From the NCBI GenBank assembly GCA_021730635.1, contig JAJNNC010000018.1, positions 62,001 through 126,000 on the forward strand: a DNA stretch of 64,000 nt, written 5' to 3'. Made by a program: the position numbers and the translations under genes. The stretch is from Catalimonadaceae bacterium JC749 (GTDB lineage Bacteria; Bacteroidota; Bacteroidia; Cytophagales; Cyclobacteriaceae). A model generated the notes under the pieces. That model was not told the DNA's origin, searched no databases, and worked only from the letters and a program-made list of their open reading frames with translations. Within the stretch, counting starts at the first letter, position 1, and the number at the start of each line of letters is the position of its first letter. Below are positions 40,320 through 49,412 of this stretch, piece by piece.

Positions 40320-41210
40320 CTATATCCAATGCTTTACAGATGCTAAAAAACGTCTTCTACCAATGACAGATATATCTTGCTGTATCGCTTTCAATAAATA
40401 TCTCATCGTATCTCCACGCCTGGTTTTTGTCAGAGCCAGTGTAAGTGCAATCAATGTATAACAGTTGGCAAAGAAGAAGCCTACCTTGTCGCTATATTTT
40501 TTCAAAAAAGCATCATCCTCTTTCAATTGCTTAATAATCACCTCCACACTAGGAATAAGTTTATCAGGATTAATATTTTTAAGACTTCTTTTACTATGTT
40601 CTACAATAACCGATGTGATAGCCTTGCTACAGTGAATAGGATACCGAGCAGCCAGTATAAGCCATAAATAATAATCCTCTCCTATCACAGCCTCTTTACT
40701 ATGAAGAAACATGTGCTTTCTTATGATATCACTTCGGATTATTATTGCATTGCAACTTAGAGGGTTCTCTTGTATCAATTGCTCATTCACATGAGCGGTT
40801 AAGTTATTTTTCTGATAAAGTACCGTCCCATCCTCACATTTGACTTCATATCCCAGATGTATGACTTCCGGTTGATTCTTATCCTCAATAAATGCGGCTG
40901 CTTCCTGGAGATGATGAGGATAATAGTAATCATCTGAATCAAGAAAACCTATATATTTGCCATTGGCTTTACTAATACCATAGTTTCTGGCAATATTACG
41001 CTCTTCATTGTGCTTTTTAAAGTAGCGTATTCGATCATCTTTTATCCCTCTTACAATTTCTTCTGTGTTATCCGTACTTCCATCATCAACTATTATTATC
41101 TCGAAATTAGTATAGGTTTGTTCCAGTAGTGAACAAATCGCACTAGAAATTTTATCCCCCCTGTTAAAGGTAGGTATCACAATAGAGAAAAAAGTAACAG
41201 CGTGTTCCAT
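40320..41210 (-). CDS. GT2-type glycosyltransferase
   Basis: The 296-residue GT-A enzyme shows SIVIPTFNRGDKISSAICSL, IIIVDDGSTDNTEEIV, and FLDSDDYYYPHHL, that is the nucleotide-binding Asp pair and DxD-like SDD. RNIARNYGISKA is conserved. It has no membrane segment and acts in the cytoplasm on the lipid-linked chain. It sits in a tight minus-strand series, 14 bases after the pyruvyltransferase-like gene. Donor unknown. Confidence 0.93.
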   Translation of the reverse strand: MEHAVTFFSIVIPTFNRGDKISSAICSLLEQTYTNFEIIIVDDGSTDNTEEIVRGIKDDRIRYFKKHNEERNIARNYGISKANGKYIGFLDSDDYYYPHHLQEAAAFIEDKNQPEVIHLGYEVKCEDGTVLYQKNNLTAHVNEQLIQENPLSCNAIIIRSDIIRKHMFLHSKEAVIGEDYYLWLILAARYPIHCSKAITSVIVEHSKRSLKNINPDKLIPSVEVIIKQLKEDDAFLKKYSDKVGFFFANCYTLIALTLALTKTRRGDTMRYLLKAIQQDISVIGRRRFLASVKHWI

Positions 41211-41224
41211 TTGACTTTTAGTAC

Positions 41225-42388
41225 TTATGAGATTTTTTCCAAAGTTTGTAATAGGGTACTTTCAGCCTGTAAAGCCATTGTTTTATTGAACTGACAATCT
41301 TCCTCAAGTTTCTCCACGACAATCTCATATTGATCAAGCATATCCATAACCGCTTGCACTACTTCTTCCGATCTAAAAGGTGGCGCTATCATTTTAGAAG
41401 AATTTTTTAGCATTCTAGCTACTTCTTCTAACTTTAAGGTTATACCAAGACAGATAGAAGGCACACCCAAACATGCCCCCAAAATAGCACCATGGGCCCT
41501 GGCAGTAATAAGCAAACTCTGTTGTTTCAGGACAGCTAAAAATTCTTCCAGTGACATACGATGAGGGTTCCAGGTAATCACCTGACCCTTAAAGAAATCC
41601 TGAAATTTTTTATCAAAGCTTTCCTGAAATGAAATGTACTGAACTTTTATTCCTTTCTTAATAAGACAATCGGCAGTCTGCTTAATATTTTCAAAATAGA
41701 CATCGTTTTTTTCATGCCAATCCAAAAGAATCACACCTATGCTTTTCTCCTCAGTGCTCTGATTTTTATTTGTCAACCCTTTAGGCAACCAGTAATCTGT
41801 CAGGAAAGCAATATCTGTTATTCTTTCATAATGATTTTCAAACCCGACACTTTTTAAAAATCTGATGCTGGCATCATCTCTGACGAATAGTGAATTATAA
41901 GATCCTATCTCGGATAAACTCTTAACAAATGTAGGAGCTGTATGTGTGAAAGGGCCAATACTTAATCCAAATCCCACCCTATAATCATATTGAATATTTT
42001 GTTTCTTTTGAAGCCCTTGTCGTAGCATGGATTCACCTTTCCTTATTTTCTGAGGGGAAAGCTTTTTAGCAATAGTATTCGCCACAGCGAATTTCCAGCT
42101 TCCTTGGCGATGATCTTTATACAACCCTCCACCTCCGTTAAATAAAAGATCGTAACTTTCCACATATGTCCAATCTACAATAGGACACTGATCTTTAATA
42201 ATTGCAGATATGTAATGGTTATACTCTTCTGAGTCAGCAAAATTAGGATTGTTGGGTGTATTCTCAGAGTAGACAGAAATGTCGGCCTGAGGGAATCGTC
42301 TCCGAAGCAACTGATGGGATACTTTTAATAAGATATCATCTCCTAAATTCCCAAAACCGTAATAACCTTTTAAGAGTATCTTTTTCAT
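41225..42388 (-). CDS. Polysaccharide pyruvyltransferase-family protein (CsaB/WcaK-like)
   Basis: The 387-residue protein begins MKKILLKGYYGFGNLGDDIL, the family signature, then LLFNGGGGLYKDH, SLFVRDDASIRFLKS and the C-terminal LLITARAHGAILGACLGVPS. Relatives transfer pyruvate from PEP as a ketal to cell-wall or exopolysaccharide sugars. Some family members act differently, so ketal formation is inferred. The start overlaps the preceding gene by four bases (ATGA), indicating coupled translation. Confidence 0.9.
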   Translation of the reverse strand: MKKILLKGYYGFGNLGDDILLKVSHQLLRRRFPQADISVYSENTPNNPNFADSEEYNHYISAIIKDQCPIVDWTYVESYDLLFNGGGGLYKDHRQGSWKFAVANTIAKKLSPQKIRKGESMLRQGLQKKQNIQYDYRVGFGLSIGPFTHTAPTFVKSLSEIGSYNSLFVRDDASIRFLKSVGFENHYERITDIAFLTDYWLPKGLTNKNQSTEEKSIGVILLDWHEKNDVYFENIKQTADCLIKKGIKVQYISFQESFDKKFQDFFKGQVITWNPHRMSLEEFLAVLKQQSLLITARAHGAILGACLGVPSICLGITLKLEEVARMLKNSSKMIAPPFRSEEVVQAVMDMLDQYEIVVEKLEEDCQFNKTMALQAESTLLQTLEKIS

Positions 42389-43515
42389 ACAGCATTCATC
42401 AGCTTTTTATAAACATAGCTATCCGTGTAGCCATAAAGGGTTAATCTATTTTCTTTTCTTCCCTCAAGTTTAGCACAGAAAGATTCTGGACTTAAATATT
42501 TTTCATAATAATCGATAACATTCGCACGGAGTTGTTGTATTTGTTCCTCTTGCATAGCCAAGACTTCTCTTATCTTTTCTACTAACTGCTTTTTACCACT
42601 GAAAACTATACAGTTTTTACCATTTTCAAGAGGTGGATTTAACAACTCAGGATGCTCCAGAATAGGAATTACACCCAAACTCATGGCTTCAATCAGATTG
42701 TGACAAAGGGGTTGGATAAAACCAGGACAAGCTAAGAAAAACTCAGCCCTGGATAATACAGAGAGCCAGTTTTCATTAGATACTCTGCCCTTGATGTCAT
42801 TACTTTTTAAGGACTTCCTTACCCACCGATGTAAAATAAATTTACATTGATACGCTCTACCTACGTTCTGACTCACATCATCTAATATTTCAATCTCATG
42901 CTCCCGAAGTTCTTCCTTCAAAATATTTAATATTTCAATCCTATTAAGTTTTTGATGGAAGGTTCTGAAAACAGAATTATCATAATCAGCCGGATTCTGG
43001 TTCCCTGAAAAATATATTCGCATGGATTTTTCAACACCTCTTAGCATATAAATATTATCATAAAACCCTTGATAGTATAATCTGGGGATCATTGGATAGG
43101 GCAAAAAATTTTCAGTATTATTTTTAGCCTCATGAGAGTAAATGTCATCACTAACCTTTATATTTTTTTTATAAAAATGAGAAGGCCTATCCCCATCAAA
43201 AAAATAAAGAGAATCTGACTTTTTGCTTGGATACTTTCCACTGAATAATTTTACATTTTCCAGAGAAGCTATGGATTTACCATAAGTAGTGAGGTTTCCC
43301 AAAAACAGAGGGTTATTCTTTAACAGAATGGAGTAATTGTTTCTATGGAAAAAATAAATGAGTTGCGCATAACATCGTTCTCTGAGCACATGCTTCAGAT
43401 CAAAAATAACTAACTTATCTGTGTTTGTTTTTTTCTTCCTACTAAACATATAAGCATACATAACGCTAATGTAATTATGCATGACACGCAGATATATGTG
43501 AAATTTTTTCATCAT
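42385..43515 (-). CDS. Exostosin/GT47-like glycosyltransferase (tentative)
   Basis: The 376-residue protein is not strongly recognisable. The C-terminal segment FFLACPGFIQPLCHNLIEAM and SLGVIPILEHPELLNPPLEN resembles the nucleotide-sugar end of GT-B enzymes of the exostosin/GT47 kind, and the N terminus is basic with one hydrophobic stretch. Its position between a GT2 gene and the pyruvyltransferase, with 2-base spacing and 4-base overlap, supports a glycosyltransferase role. No DxD is evident. Confidence 0.65.
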   Translation of the reverse strand: MMKKFHIYLRVMHNYISVMYAYMFSRKKKTNTDKLVIFDLKHVLRERCYAQLIYFFHRNNYSILLKNNPLFLGNLTTYGKSIASLENVKLFSGKYPSKKSDSLYFFDGDRPSHFYKKNIKVSDDIYSHEAKNNTENFLPYPMIPRLYYQGFYDNIYMLRGVEKSMRIYFSGNQNPADYDNSVFRTFHQKLNRIEILNILKEELREHEIEILDDVSQNVGRAYQCKFILHRWVRKSLKSNDIKGRVSNENWLSVLSRAEFFLACPGFIQPLCHNLIEAMSLGVIPILEHPELLNPPLENGKNCIVFSGKKQLVEKIREVLAMQEEQIQQLRANVIDYYEKYLSPESFCAKLEGRKENRLTLYGYTDSYVYKKLMNAV

Positions 43516-43517
43516 TG

Positions 43518-44564
43518 CTAGGCCACTTTCGCAAGAAGGGGAAATTTGCTTATCATTCTCACCTTTAGGTTAAAGCGATACAATTTGTGTAAATTGTATA
43601 ATGACTTATTATATTGCTTGATAAACTTCGAACAAACATGGGCTTTGCTGTACTGCCCCGCTAAGTAAAATGCCTGAAGTGACCGTAGGGCAAAATGACT
43701 TATTACGGTTGAAGGCTCTACATTAACTTTTATATTCCATCTTGCAGCATAGTCTGATCTTTCAGGACGAGAGAGCAATATCTCTGCAGCCGGATACGAA
43801 ATATCTAGATACTTCAGGAGTGAATTCTCAAAGGTGTTTTTATCTATTTGAAAATCCTTTTTGGCAGATACAGATTTTGATGTAGTATGCAACCTAAAAC
43901 TTAGTAAAATATCATCTATCGCCTTTACCCTATCTTGTCCCCAGCGGAGTAGATAACGTATCCACATTTCCCCATCCATTAGATAATGTAGCTGTTCATT
44001 CAGAGGAAAGATTTCTAATAACTTTTCACGACGAAAATATGTGGAAGATTGATCAATATGACACCTGCCTATAGTATCCGATAAAGTAGTGTGTACAGTA
44101 GTGCCCTGGCTAACATTTAGAAAATTACCTTCTACATCAATTCTTCTTTCTCTTCCAAGTAGCACATCTACATCGCTTTGCATGAAATTTAAAGCGATGT
44201 TGTACAGCGCCAATGGTTCCAAAAAATCATCACTGTTGAGCCAGTTAAAGATTTCTCCCGTACATTTTTCAAATCCTTTATTGATGGCATGGCTCTGCCC
44301 TCTGTCTGGCTCGCTCACCCAATAGGCAATCTTATCTTCATACTTTTTGATGATATCAACCGTTTGATCTGTGCTTCCGCCATCTATGATAATATATTCC
44401 AGGTTAGGGTAATTCTGATTGAGAACAGAAAGTATCGTTTCTTCAATAAAATTCCCTTGGTTGAAAGAAGGCGTTACAATTGATATTTTTGGCCAGGTAT
44501 TGTTTGTATAAACTGAAGGATCTACTCCTTTTGCCCAAGGCCACCTGTTTAGTCTTTTTGACAT
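43518..44564 (-). CDS. GT2-type glycosyltransferase
   Basis: The 348-residue enzyme has an N-terminal GT-A domain: PKISIVTPSFNQGNFIEETI, YIIIDGGSTDQTVDIIKKYE, WVSEPDRGQSHAINKGFEKC and GEIFNWLNSDDFLEP. The NSDD replaces DxD as in this WcaA-like subtype. The C-terminal 120 residues are helical and unassigned. The start overlaps the upstream GT2 gene by 16 bases. Cytoplasmic, sugar unknown. Confidence 0.92.
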   Translation of the reverse strand: MSKRLNRWPWAKGVDPSVYTNNTWPKISIVTPSFNQGNFIEETILSVLNQNYPNLEYIIIDGGSTDQTVDIIKKYEDKIAYWVSEPDRGQSHAINKGFEKCTGEIFNWLNSDDFLEPLALYNIALNFMQSDVDVLLGRERRIDVEGNFLNVSQGTTVHTTLSDTIGRCHIDQSSTYFRREKLLEIFPLNEQLHYLMDGEMWIRYLLRWGQDRVKAIDDILLSFRLHTTSKSVSAKKDFQIDKNTFENSLLKYLDISYPAAEILLSRPERSDYAARWNIKVNVEPSTVISHFALRSLQAFYLAGQYSKAHVCSKFIKQYNKSLYNLHKLYRFNLKVRMISKFPLLAKVA

Positions 44565-45538
44565 AAATCAACTTTTACTGACGAATAGCCTCTTAAATAT
44601 TTTAAGGCGTTGTTAAAGGTATCTCTGTTTTTTATCAATGCAAACGCATATGTACGTCTGAACTTGACTTTATCGGGTTTGGAAACAAACAGCTCGTTTT
44701 TTAATGAATAAATAAACTCTCTCAGCCAGAGACCTTTCTTTAATAAATTGCTTTCACAAGACATTTTGTATTTATACAATGATAAGATAATGCGAGCCTG
44801 TGTAAAGCCATAGGTCAACTTTTTGTAATATTCAATAGTTAACCTCTCTTTAGGAATAAAGTGCTGAAACTTTAACTTTGAACTATAAAAGATTTTATAT
44901 CCATTTAACACATACAGATAACAAATTTCAGCATCTCCGCCAGAGGAAAGTTTTTTACCATTTCTATCAGAAAGTAACAGTTGAATTCCTTTGTATCTTA
45001 ACGATAAGAAAACTGATCTTCTCAACACAGCGCCCGCACCAAAGACAAATCCCCTATCTTCCGTTACATCTCCATCATATGAGCATTGAGGCCCTACCGC
45101 ATAAGCATGTTTTACATTTTCAAACCAATGAGGAGCCTCTATTTCACATATAGCTTCTCCTAATCCACCCAGCACTCCAATGCATTCATTGCTGCTCATT
45201 ATTTCATAGGCTAACCTTACATAGTTTTTATCTAACCAATTATCATCATCACAGAATAAACAATACTCAAATTGGGCAGTGTCCAGACCTTTTTCACGAG
45301 CAAAACTTAAACCTGATTTAGGCTGTTTAACAACTTTAAAGGAAACATCTGACTGAGATTTACTCCACGCTTCCAATGCTTTTCCCACTGTATTATCTGT
45401 AGAAGCATTATCGACAACAATTATTTCCCAAGGAATGTAAGAGGGCACCTCCTGTAACGCTAAAAACCTCAAAGTTTCAGGCAGCCGTTTTTCACTATTA
45501 TGACAACATATAATAACGGATACTCCTTGCATGATCAT
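44549..45538 (-). CDS. GT2-type glycosyltransferase
   Basis: The 329-residue protein has VSVIICCHNSEKRLPETLRF, WEIIVVDNASTDNTVGKALE and YCLFCDDDNWLDKNYV (DDD for metal and nucleotide). FVFGAGAVLRRSVF is the conserved acceptor-loop segment of this subgroup. A basic helical tail (about 230-329) may touch the membrane. Overlaps both neighbours (4 bases with the NKWYS-type gene upstream, 16 bases downstream). Confidence 0.92.
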   Translation of the reverse strand: MIMQGVSVIICCHNSEKRLPETLRFLALQEVPSYIPWEIIVVDNASTDNTVGKALEAWSKSQSDVSFKVVKQPKSGLSFAREKGLDTAQFEYCLFCDDDNWLDKNYVRLAYEIMSSNECIGVLGGLGEAICEIEAPHWFENVKHAYAVGPQCSYDGDVTEDRGFVFGAGAVLRRSVFLSLRYKGIQLLLSDRNGKKLSSGGDAEICYLYVLNGYKIFYSSKLKFQHFIPKERLTIEYYKKLTYGFTQARIILSLYKYKMSCESNLLKKGLWLREFIYSLKNELFVSKPDKVKFRRTYAFALIKNRDTFNNALKYLRGYSSVKVDLCQKD

Positions 45539-46323
45539 TTGTTAAGTTCTAACCACTTTGAGCTAAATTTCTCTATTTCCGAATCAGAATAAAAATGCTT
45601 TACATACTTTGACCTGTAAATAGAACTAAGGGTTTCCTCCTTAACTTTATACTTACTTTTTACCTTTTCTGCTAATTTGTCTGTTGCTTTAGTATTACCC
45701 TCATTGACAACTTTTAAAGAGGAAATTTTCAAATTAAAAAATGCATTGAAAGCATCTTGATAGCACTCGTTAAGATTCTCTAATTTAATCAGAAGCAAAT
45801 CGAATTTTTTGGTTTTATAAATCTTATATCCTTTATTAATATCAAAAGGCAAACTGTAAATATCAAAGTTTAAAAAATTTTTAGATTCAGAATCAAACCA
45901 ATTAAGAGTGTATTCATGACCTTTTTCTTCACTCTTCTCGATCAGCTCTTCTACTGTCACATTATCTATGTTCTTTCCAGCAACATAATCAACTGGATTC
46001 TGAAAAATGTTAGATATATCTCGGCTAATAGGTTCTCGCACAAGCGAAATTATTTTTAATCTTTTATGCTGTTTTTGGTTGATATACTTGACCAAATCCT
46101 TACTAAACTGAATCTGATTTGTATGATTAGTATGAGGTAATACTTCATTAAGCCAATAGTCTGACAAGAAATGAACATGAAATATGTCGTTGTAAGGCAT
46201 TATTTCTTTTAGTGTATGATATACAGAAGAAGAGCCTACTTTTCCCATGGTGTATATAATACAGATGTTGTTTCTGAACAAAAACCCTTTGTATAACTGA
46301 TCTAACTTTCTAAACAAGTTCAT
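45535..46323 (-). CDS. NKWYS-type putative capsular polysaccharide synthesis protein (sulfotransferase-like P-loop)
   Basis: The start at 46323 (MNLFRKLDQLYKG, 262 residues) is chosen. The longer frame to 46443 would overlap the upstream gene by 134 bases and starts with atypical sequence. Motifs IIYTMGKVGSSSVYHTLKEI (P-loop-like PAPS site), HFLSDYWLNEV and LVREPISRDISNIFQNP match the capsular polysaccharide synthesis (PF10364-like) family, which is related to sulfotransferases. It follows a classic sulfotransferase with a 14-base overlap, so the pair probably acts on the same glycan. Confidence 0.8.
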   Translation of the reverse strand: MNLFRKLDQLYKGFLFRNNICIIYTMGKVGSSSVYHTLKEIMPYNDIFHVHFLSDYWLNEVLPHTNHTNQIQFSKDLVKYINQKQHKRLKIISLVREPISRDISNIFQNPVDYVAGKNIDNVTVEELIEKSEEKGHEYTLNWFDSESKNFLNFDIYSLPFDINKGYKIYKTKKFDLLLIKLENLNECYQDAFNAFFNLKISSLKVVNEGNTKATDKLAEKVKSKYKVKEETLSSIYRSKYVKHFYSDSEIEKFSSKWLELNK

Positions 46324-47095
46324 ATTCACATGTATAGTTTGAATACTCACATAATTTAAGATAAACTTCTCTGATGTGATCAGTATCAATATTAGAATGT
46401 TCCAGCTTATTTCTTTGCAAAGAAGCTTCCACAAACGCCTCATCCACAGTTATATCTAAGTCCTGCTTTATTTTGGTAGTAGCCTCTCCACTAAGTACCT
46501 GTTCATAATGAAAAAAATACCACTTACCCCATTTCTGTTGATTATAAAATGATAAAATATGAGAATACATCAAATACCAAACATTTAAAGCATCTTCTTC
46601 AGTAATTTTCAAATTGGATAGATAAGGCATGCCTTGGCATTCCTTTAATATACTTACCACCGTACTAGCTGGATGCCTGAACACTACTAATAAAATAGTA
46701 TCCTTCAAATAAGGTTTCCATAAGGGCAGTGTATAGCTGAAGCGAGGATCTTTATAACAGAAAGGAGCTTTAGCAACCTCTGTTTTGATTCTTTTAACAA
46801 TATCCTGAGTATATTTTAACTCCGTTTTTAATGGCATCTGTGCCAGCCATCTCTGTCCGGTTGTAGGCCTGTGCTTTAATAACTCCCACTTCCAAATTTT
46901 TATTCTCTGTGGTAAACTTAGTTTTATAATATCCTCATTGATAAAATTAATTTCACGAGACTCAAAAAAACCCTTTGGATTAGTATTTCTTGGCTTATAC
47001 AGATCCTCTCCCATATGATAACCACTTTTAGAAAATAAACCAGCCATCATACTTGTCCCGCTTCTACCTGAACCTAAAATGAGGATATTTTTCAT
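46310..47095 (-). CDS. PAPS-dependent sulfotransferase
   Basis: The 261-residue protein shows the 5'-phosphosulfate-binding loop ILGSGRSGTSMMAGLFSKSG (residues about 6-25) and the downstream LLVVFRHPASTVVSILKEC with the Arg-His of the 3'-phosphate site. PKGFFESREI and FCYKDPRFSYTLP are typical of bacterial sulfotransferases that act on glycans. It sits between the methyltransferase (4-base overlap) and the NKWYS-type gene, which suggests sulfation of the exported polysaccharide. Confidence 0.9.
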   Translation of the reverse strand: MKNILILGSGRSGTSMMAGLFSKSGYHMGEDLYKPRNTNPKGFFESREINFINEDIIKLSLPQRIKIWKWELLKHRPTTGQRWLAQMPLKTELKYTQDIVKRIKTEVAKAPFCYKDPRFSYTLPLWKPYLKDTILLVVFRHPASTVVSILKECQGMPYLSNLKITEEDALNVWYLMYSHILSFYNQQKWGKWYFFHYEQVLSGEATTKIKQDLDITVDEAFVEASLQRNKLEHSNIDTDHIREVYLKLCEYSNYTCEYELV

Positions 47096-47715
47096 TTAAC
47101 TTTTTTTAAAACTGTGATTGTGCCAATCTTTTCTGTAAGTATAAAATCCTCACTTTGTAATATCTCATTTATTACCTGCTTGACTGAGTCTAAATATGAA
47201 TCGTGAAATAAAATGTAACCATTGCTGGTTACAAATCTACCAAACAACTCAAAATCTGATTTTACTCCTTCGTAAGTATGATCACCATCAATCCATAGAA
47301 GACCAATCTTCTCTTGCCATATTTTACCTACTTCAAAAGAAGACAATGAAATTTGATAAATAACTTCACCTAAACCGAAAGAAGTAATGTTCTTATACAT
47401 TTTACTCAGATCACTTGCACCAAATTTTCCACCGTTTACACCTACATAAGTGGAATGAGGATCTATGGCAAAAACCTTTACTTCATTGCCATGTAAAGAA
47501 CCTAAACCCAAGCATATACTTGATTTACCTCTGTAAGAACCTATTTCTACAATACAGCTATCAGATGATACCTCCTTTGCAAGCTGATATAAGATGAATT
47601 GTTCTTTGTCTTGAATTTGTCCCTCAACTTTTTTAATGTATTTTACTAAATTGCTTTGACTAAAAGATGAGGTATTAAACAAAGCAGATTGAAAGATTAA
47701 TTTATTAATTCCCAT
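47092..47715 (-). CDS. Class I SAM-dependent methyltransferase (Methyltransf_24-like)
   Basis: The 207-residue protein has the SAM motif SDSCIVEIGSYRGKSSICLG with acidic residue in motif II (VFAIDPHST) and a late LLWIDGDHTYEGVKSDFELF and GGYI-like NGYILFHDSY. Such proteins include sugar O-methyltransferases and cephalosporin-hydroxylase relatives. It overlaps the wzt gene by 19 bases and the sulfotransferase by four. Directly after wzt, a glycan-capping role is attractive but unproven. Confidence 0.82.
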   Translation of the reverse strand: MGINKLIFQSALFNTSSFSQSNLVKYIKKVEGQIQDKEQFILYQLAKEVSSDSCIVEIGSYRGKSSICLGLGSLHGNEVKVFAIDPHSTYVGVNGGKFGASDLSKMYKNITSFGLGEVIYQISLSSFEVGKIWQEKIGLLWIDGDHTYEGVKSDFELFGRFVTSNGYILFHDSYLDSVKQVINEILQSEDFILTEKIGTITVLKKVK

Positions 47716-48929
47716 TTTTCGAATATGTTGACAACTGGATCTAAAACAATATTATATTTATAATTTTCATCAAACGACACTTCGGATATTTCAAATGCCA
47801 AACAGTTTTCAATTATTTCCACTGTGGTATGTGGTCTTACATAGGCACCTATCTCAACATAATATTTGCCTGGCACTAAAATGTTGTTACTTACATTCAT
47901 TGAGATTATGGTATCCCCTGATTTTGATATATTCAGATTAGGATTATTCATGGTATTAGATACTGAAATAAGCCTATGTTTGGTATCAAAAATTTTACAG
48001 ACAATTACTAGCCCCTTTATTTCACTCATCTTAGAGAAATTAATCAATATGGAGAAGGGTTCACCAAAAAGAATTCTTTCTCTATTTATGTATTCGTAAT
48101 TGAGTATTTCTACTTGCTTAAAGAAAGATTTTTCTTTGAGGCATTTATAAAAATGAAACACATTATCAGATTCTAAAGCAATATACTTTCCTATTCCTTC
48201 TTTACTTTTGCCATCAAATATTTTTACTCCATTTTTAAGGATTATCGCCTTTTGACACAAACTTGAAACCGCCTCCATATTATGGCTAACAAACAACACT
48301 GTTCTCCCTTTATTATGTGTCACATCTTCCATTTTACCCAAACACTTCTTCTGAAATTCCGCGTCGCCTACTGCTAAAACCTCGTCAATAATCAATATCT
48401 CAGGTTCCAGGTGAGCGGCTACGGCAAAAGCTAAACGTACCTTCATACCACTACTATAGTGCTTAACTGGTGTATCTATAAATTTCTCAACTCCAGAAAA
48501 AGCTACTATTTCATCAAACTTTGCCCTTACCTCGGCACGACGCATGCCTAAGATAGTGCCATTCAGATATACATTTTCCCGTCCGGTCAGTTCTTCATGA
48601 AAGCCAGTGCCTACTTCCAGCAAGGAAGATACCCGGCCAAAAACTTCAAATCGTCCTTTAGTGGGTTCGGTAATACGAGATAAGATTTTCAGAAGCGTAC
48701 TTTTACCGGCTCCATTGCGGCCGATGATCCCTACGGCTTCGCCTTGTTTAATTTCAAAGTCTACCTCTTTTAAAGCCCAGAATTCAGTTGGTGCTGGGTC
48801 ATTAGTGATTGGTTGTTGATCTGGTTTTTGAAACCACCTTGTAATGCTTTCGCGGAAAGAACCACTTTTTTGTCCTCCCAGCTTATACTTTTTACCTATG
48901 TTTTCTACACGTATGGCTGTATCAGTCAT
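47697..48929 (-). CDS. Wzt-type ABC transporter ATPase with C-terminal glycan-binding domain
   Basis: The 410-residue protein is the ATPase of an O-polysaccharide/teichoic-type exporter. Residues 1-235 form the nucleotide-binding domain: Walker A GRNGAGKST (70-78), signature YSSGM (158-162), Walker B LIIDEVLAVGD (179-189), H-loop SHNMEA. Residues about 255-410 are a Wzt-C-like beta domain that in the family recognises the modified chain end. The reading frame changes composition near residue 230: bases 48541-48600 hold 27 G+C, 47881-47940 only 17. Permease Wzm is encoded 588 bases upstream. Confidence 0.93.
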   Translation of the reverse strand: MTDTAIRVENIGKKYKLGGQKSGSFRESITRWFQKPDQQPITNDPAPTEFWALKEVDFEIKQGEAVGIIGRNGAGKSTLLKILSRITEPTKGRFEVFGRVSSLLEVGTGFHEELTGRENVYLNGTILGMRRAEVRAKFDEIVAFSGVEKFIDTPVKHYSSGMKVRLAFAVAAHLEPEILIIDEVLAVGDAEFQKKCLGKMEDVTHNKGRTVLFVSHNMEAVSSLCQKAIILKNGVKIFDGKSKEGIGKYIALESDNVFHFYKCLKEKSFFKQVEILNYEYINRERILFGEPFSILINFSKMSEIKGLVIVCKIFDTKHRLISVSNTMNNPNLNISKSGDTIISMNVSNNILVPGKYYVEIGAYVRPHTTVEIIENCLAFEISEVSFDENYKYNIVLDPVVNIFEKWELIN

Positions 48930-49050
48930 TTACTTTGTGATTGTTTGAATGGCTGCTGTCCCATTTCGGGAATTCCATAGGAGGAATCCCATTTTGGGAA
49001 TAAAATTAATTACCTTGAATTGAATTAATAATAATATATAGTATAGGATA

Positions 49051-49173
49051 TTACATTGTAACTTTCAGGCCTAGACGTTTCAAAAAAGCGCTTACAAGCT
49101 CAATATAAATAAGAATAACCGTTCTTTCCTGATCTACTGTTTTGAGTAATGCCTGTTCTTCACCCGAATACAT
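49051..49173 (-). CDS. Possible 40-residue peptide in the wzm-wzt gap (uncertain)
   Basis: From ATG 49173 the frame reads MYSGEEQALLKTVDQERTVI then LIYIELVSAFLKRLGLKVTM and TAA. It is amphipathic and could form a helix. No family is recognised, and a chance or relict frame is likely. Confidence 0.25.
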   Translation of the reverse strand: MYSGEEQALLKTVDQERTVILIYIELVSAFLKRLGLKVTM

Positions 49174-49356
49174 TCAATAATTTAAAAAACCTACACCCAT
49201 TCACTGTTTTCACATATATACTTGTGAGGAAACATCAGCATCGAGCATTATTCAAGATAAACTCCTTTACAGAATAGAATAGCTTAGTCTATTGGGCTGG
49301 TCACCGGATCCAAAGCGCTTTATTTGATAAACGATCAATAAGCTCTCTGATTTCAG

Positions 49357-49412
49357 GGATTACTAGTCATAGACCGTGAGAAGTAATCCTTTGCATTGTG
49401 AGATTACTTCTC
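49357..49412 (-). promoter_or_regulatory. Mutually exclusive hairpins in the wzm-wzt gap
   Basis: GAGAAGTAATC (49378-49388) pairs perfectly with GATTACTTCTC (49402-49412) over 11 bases, loop 13. AGTAATCC within the same arm (49382-49389) can instead pair with GGATTACT (49357-49364). In the minus-strand transcript the middle element can pair with either side, an attenuator-like arrangement. Confidence 0.5.

Noticed and set aside
46324-46443. N-terminal extension of the NKWYS-type protein
   Set aside because: It would overlap the sulfotransferase gene by 134 bases. The ATG at 46323 gives the usual 14-base overlap and a family-like N terminus.
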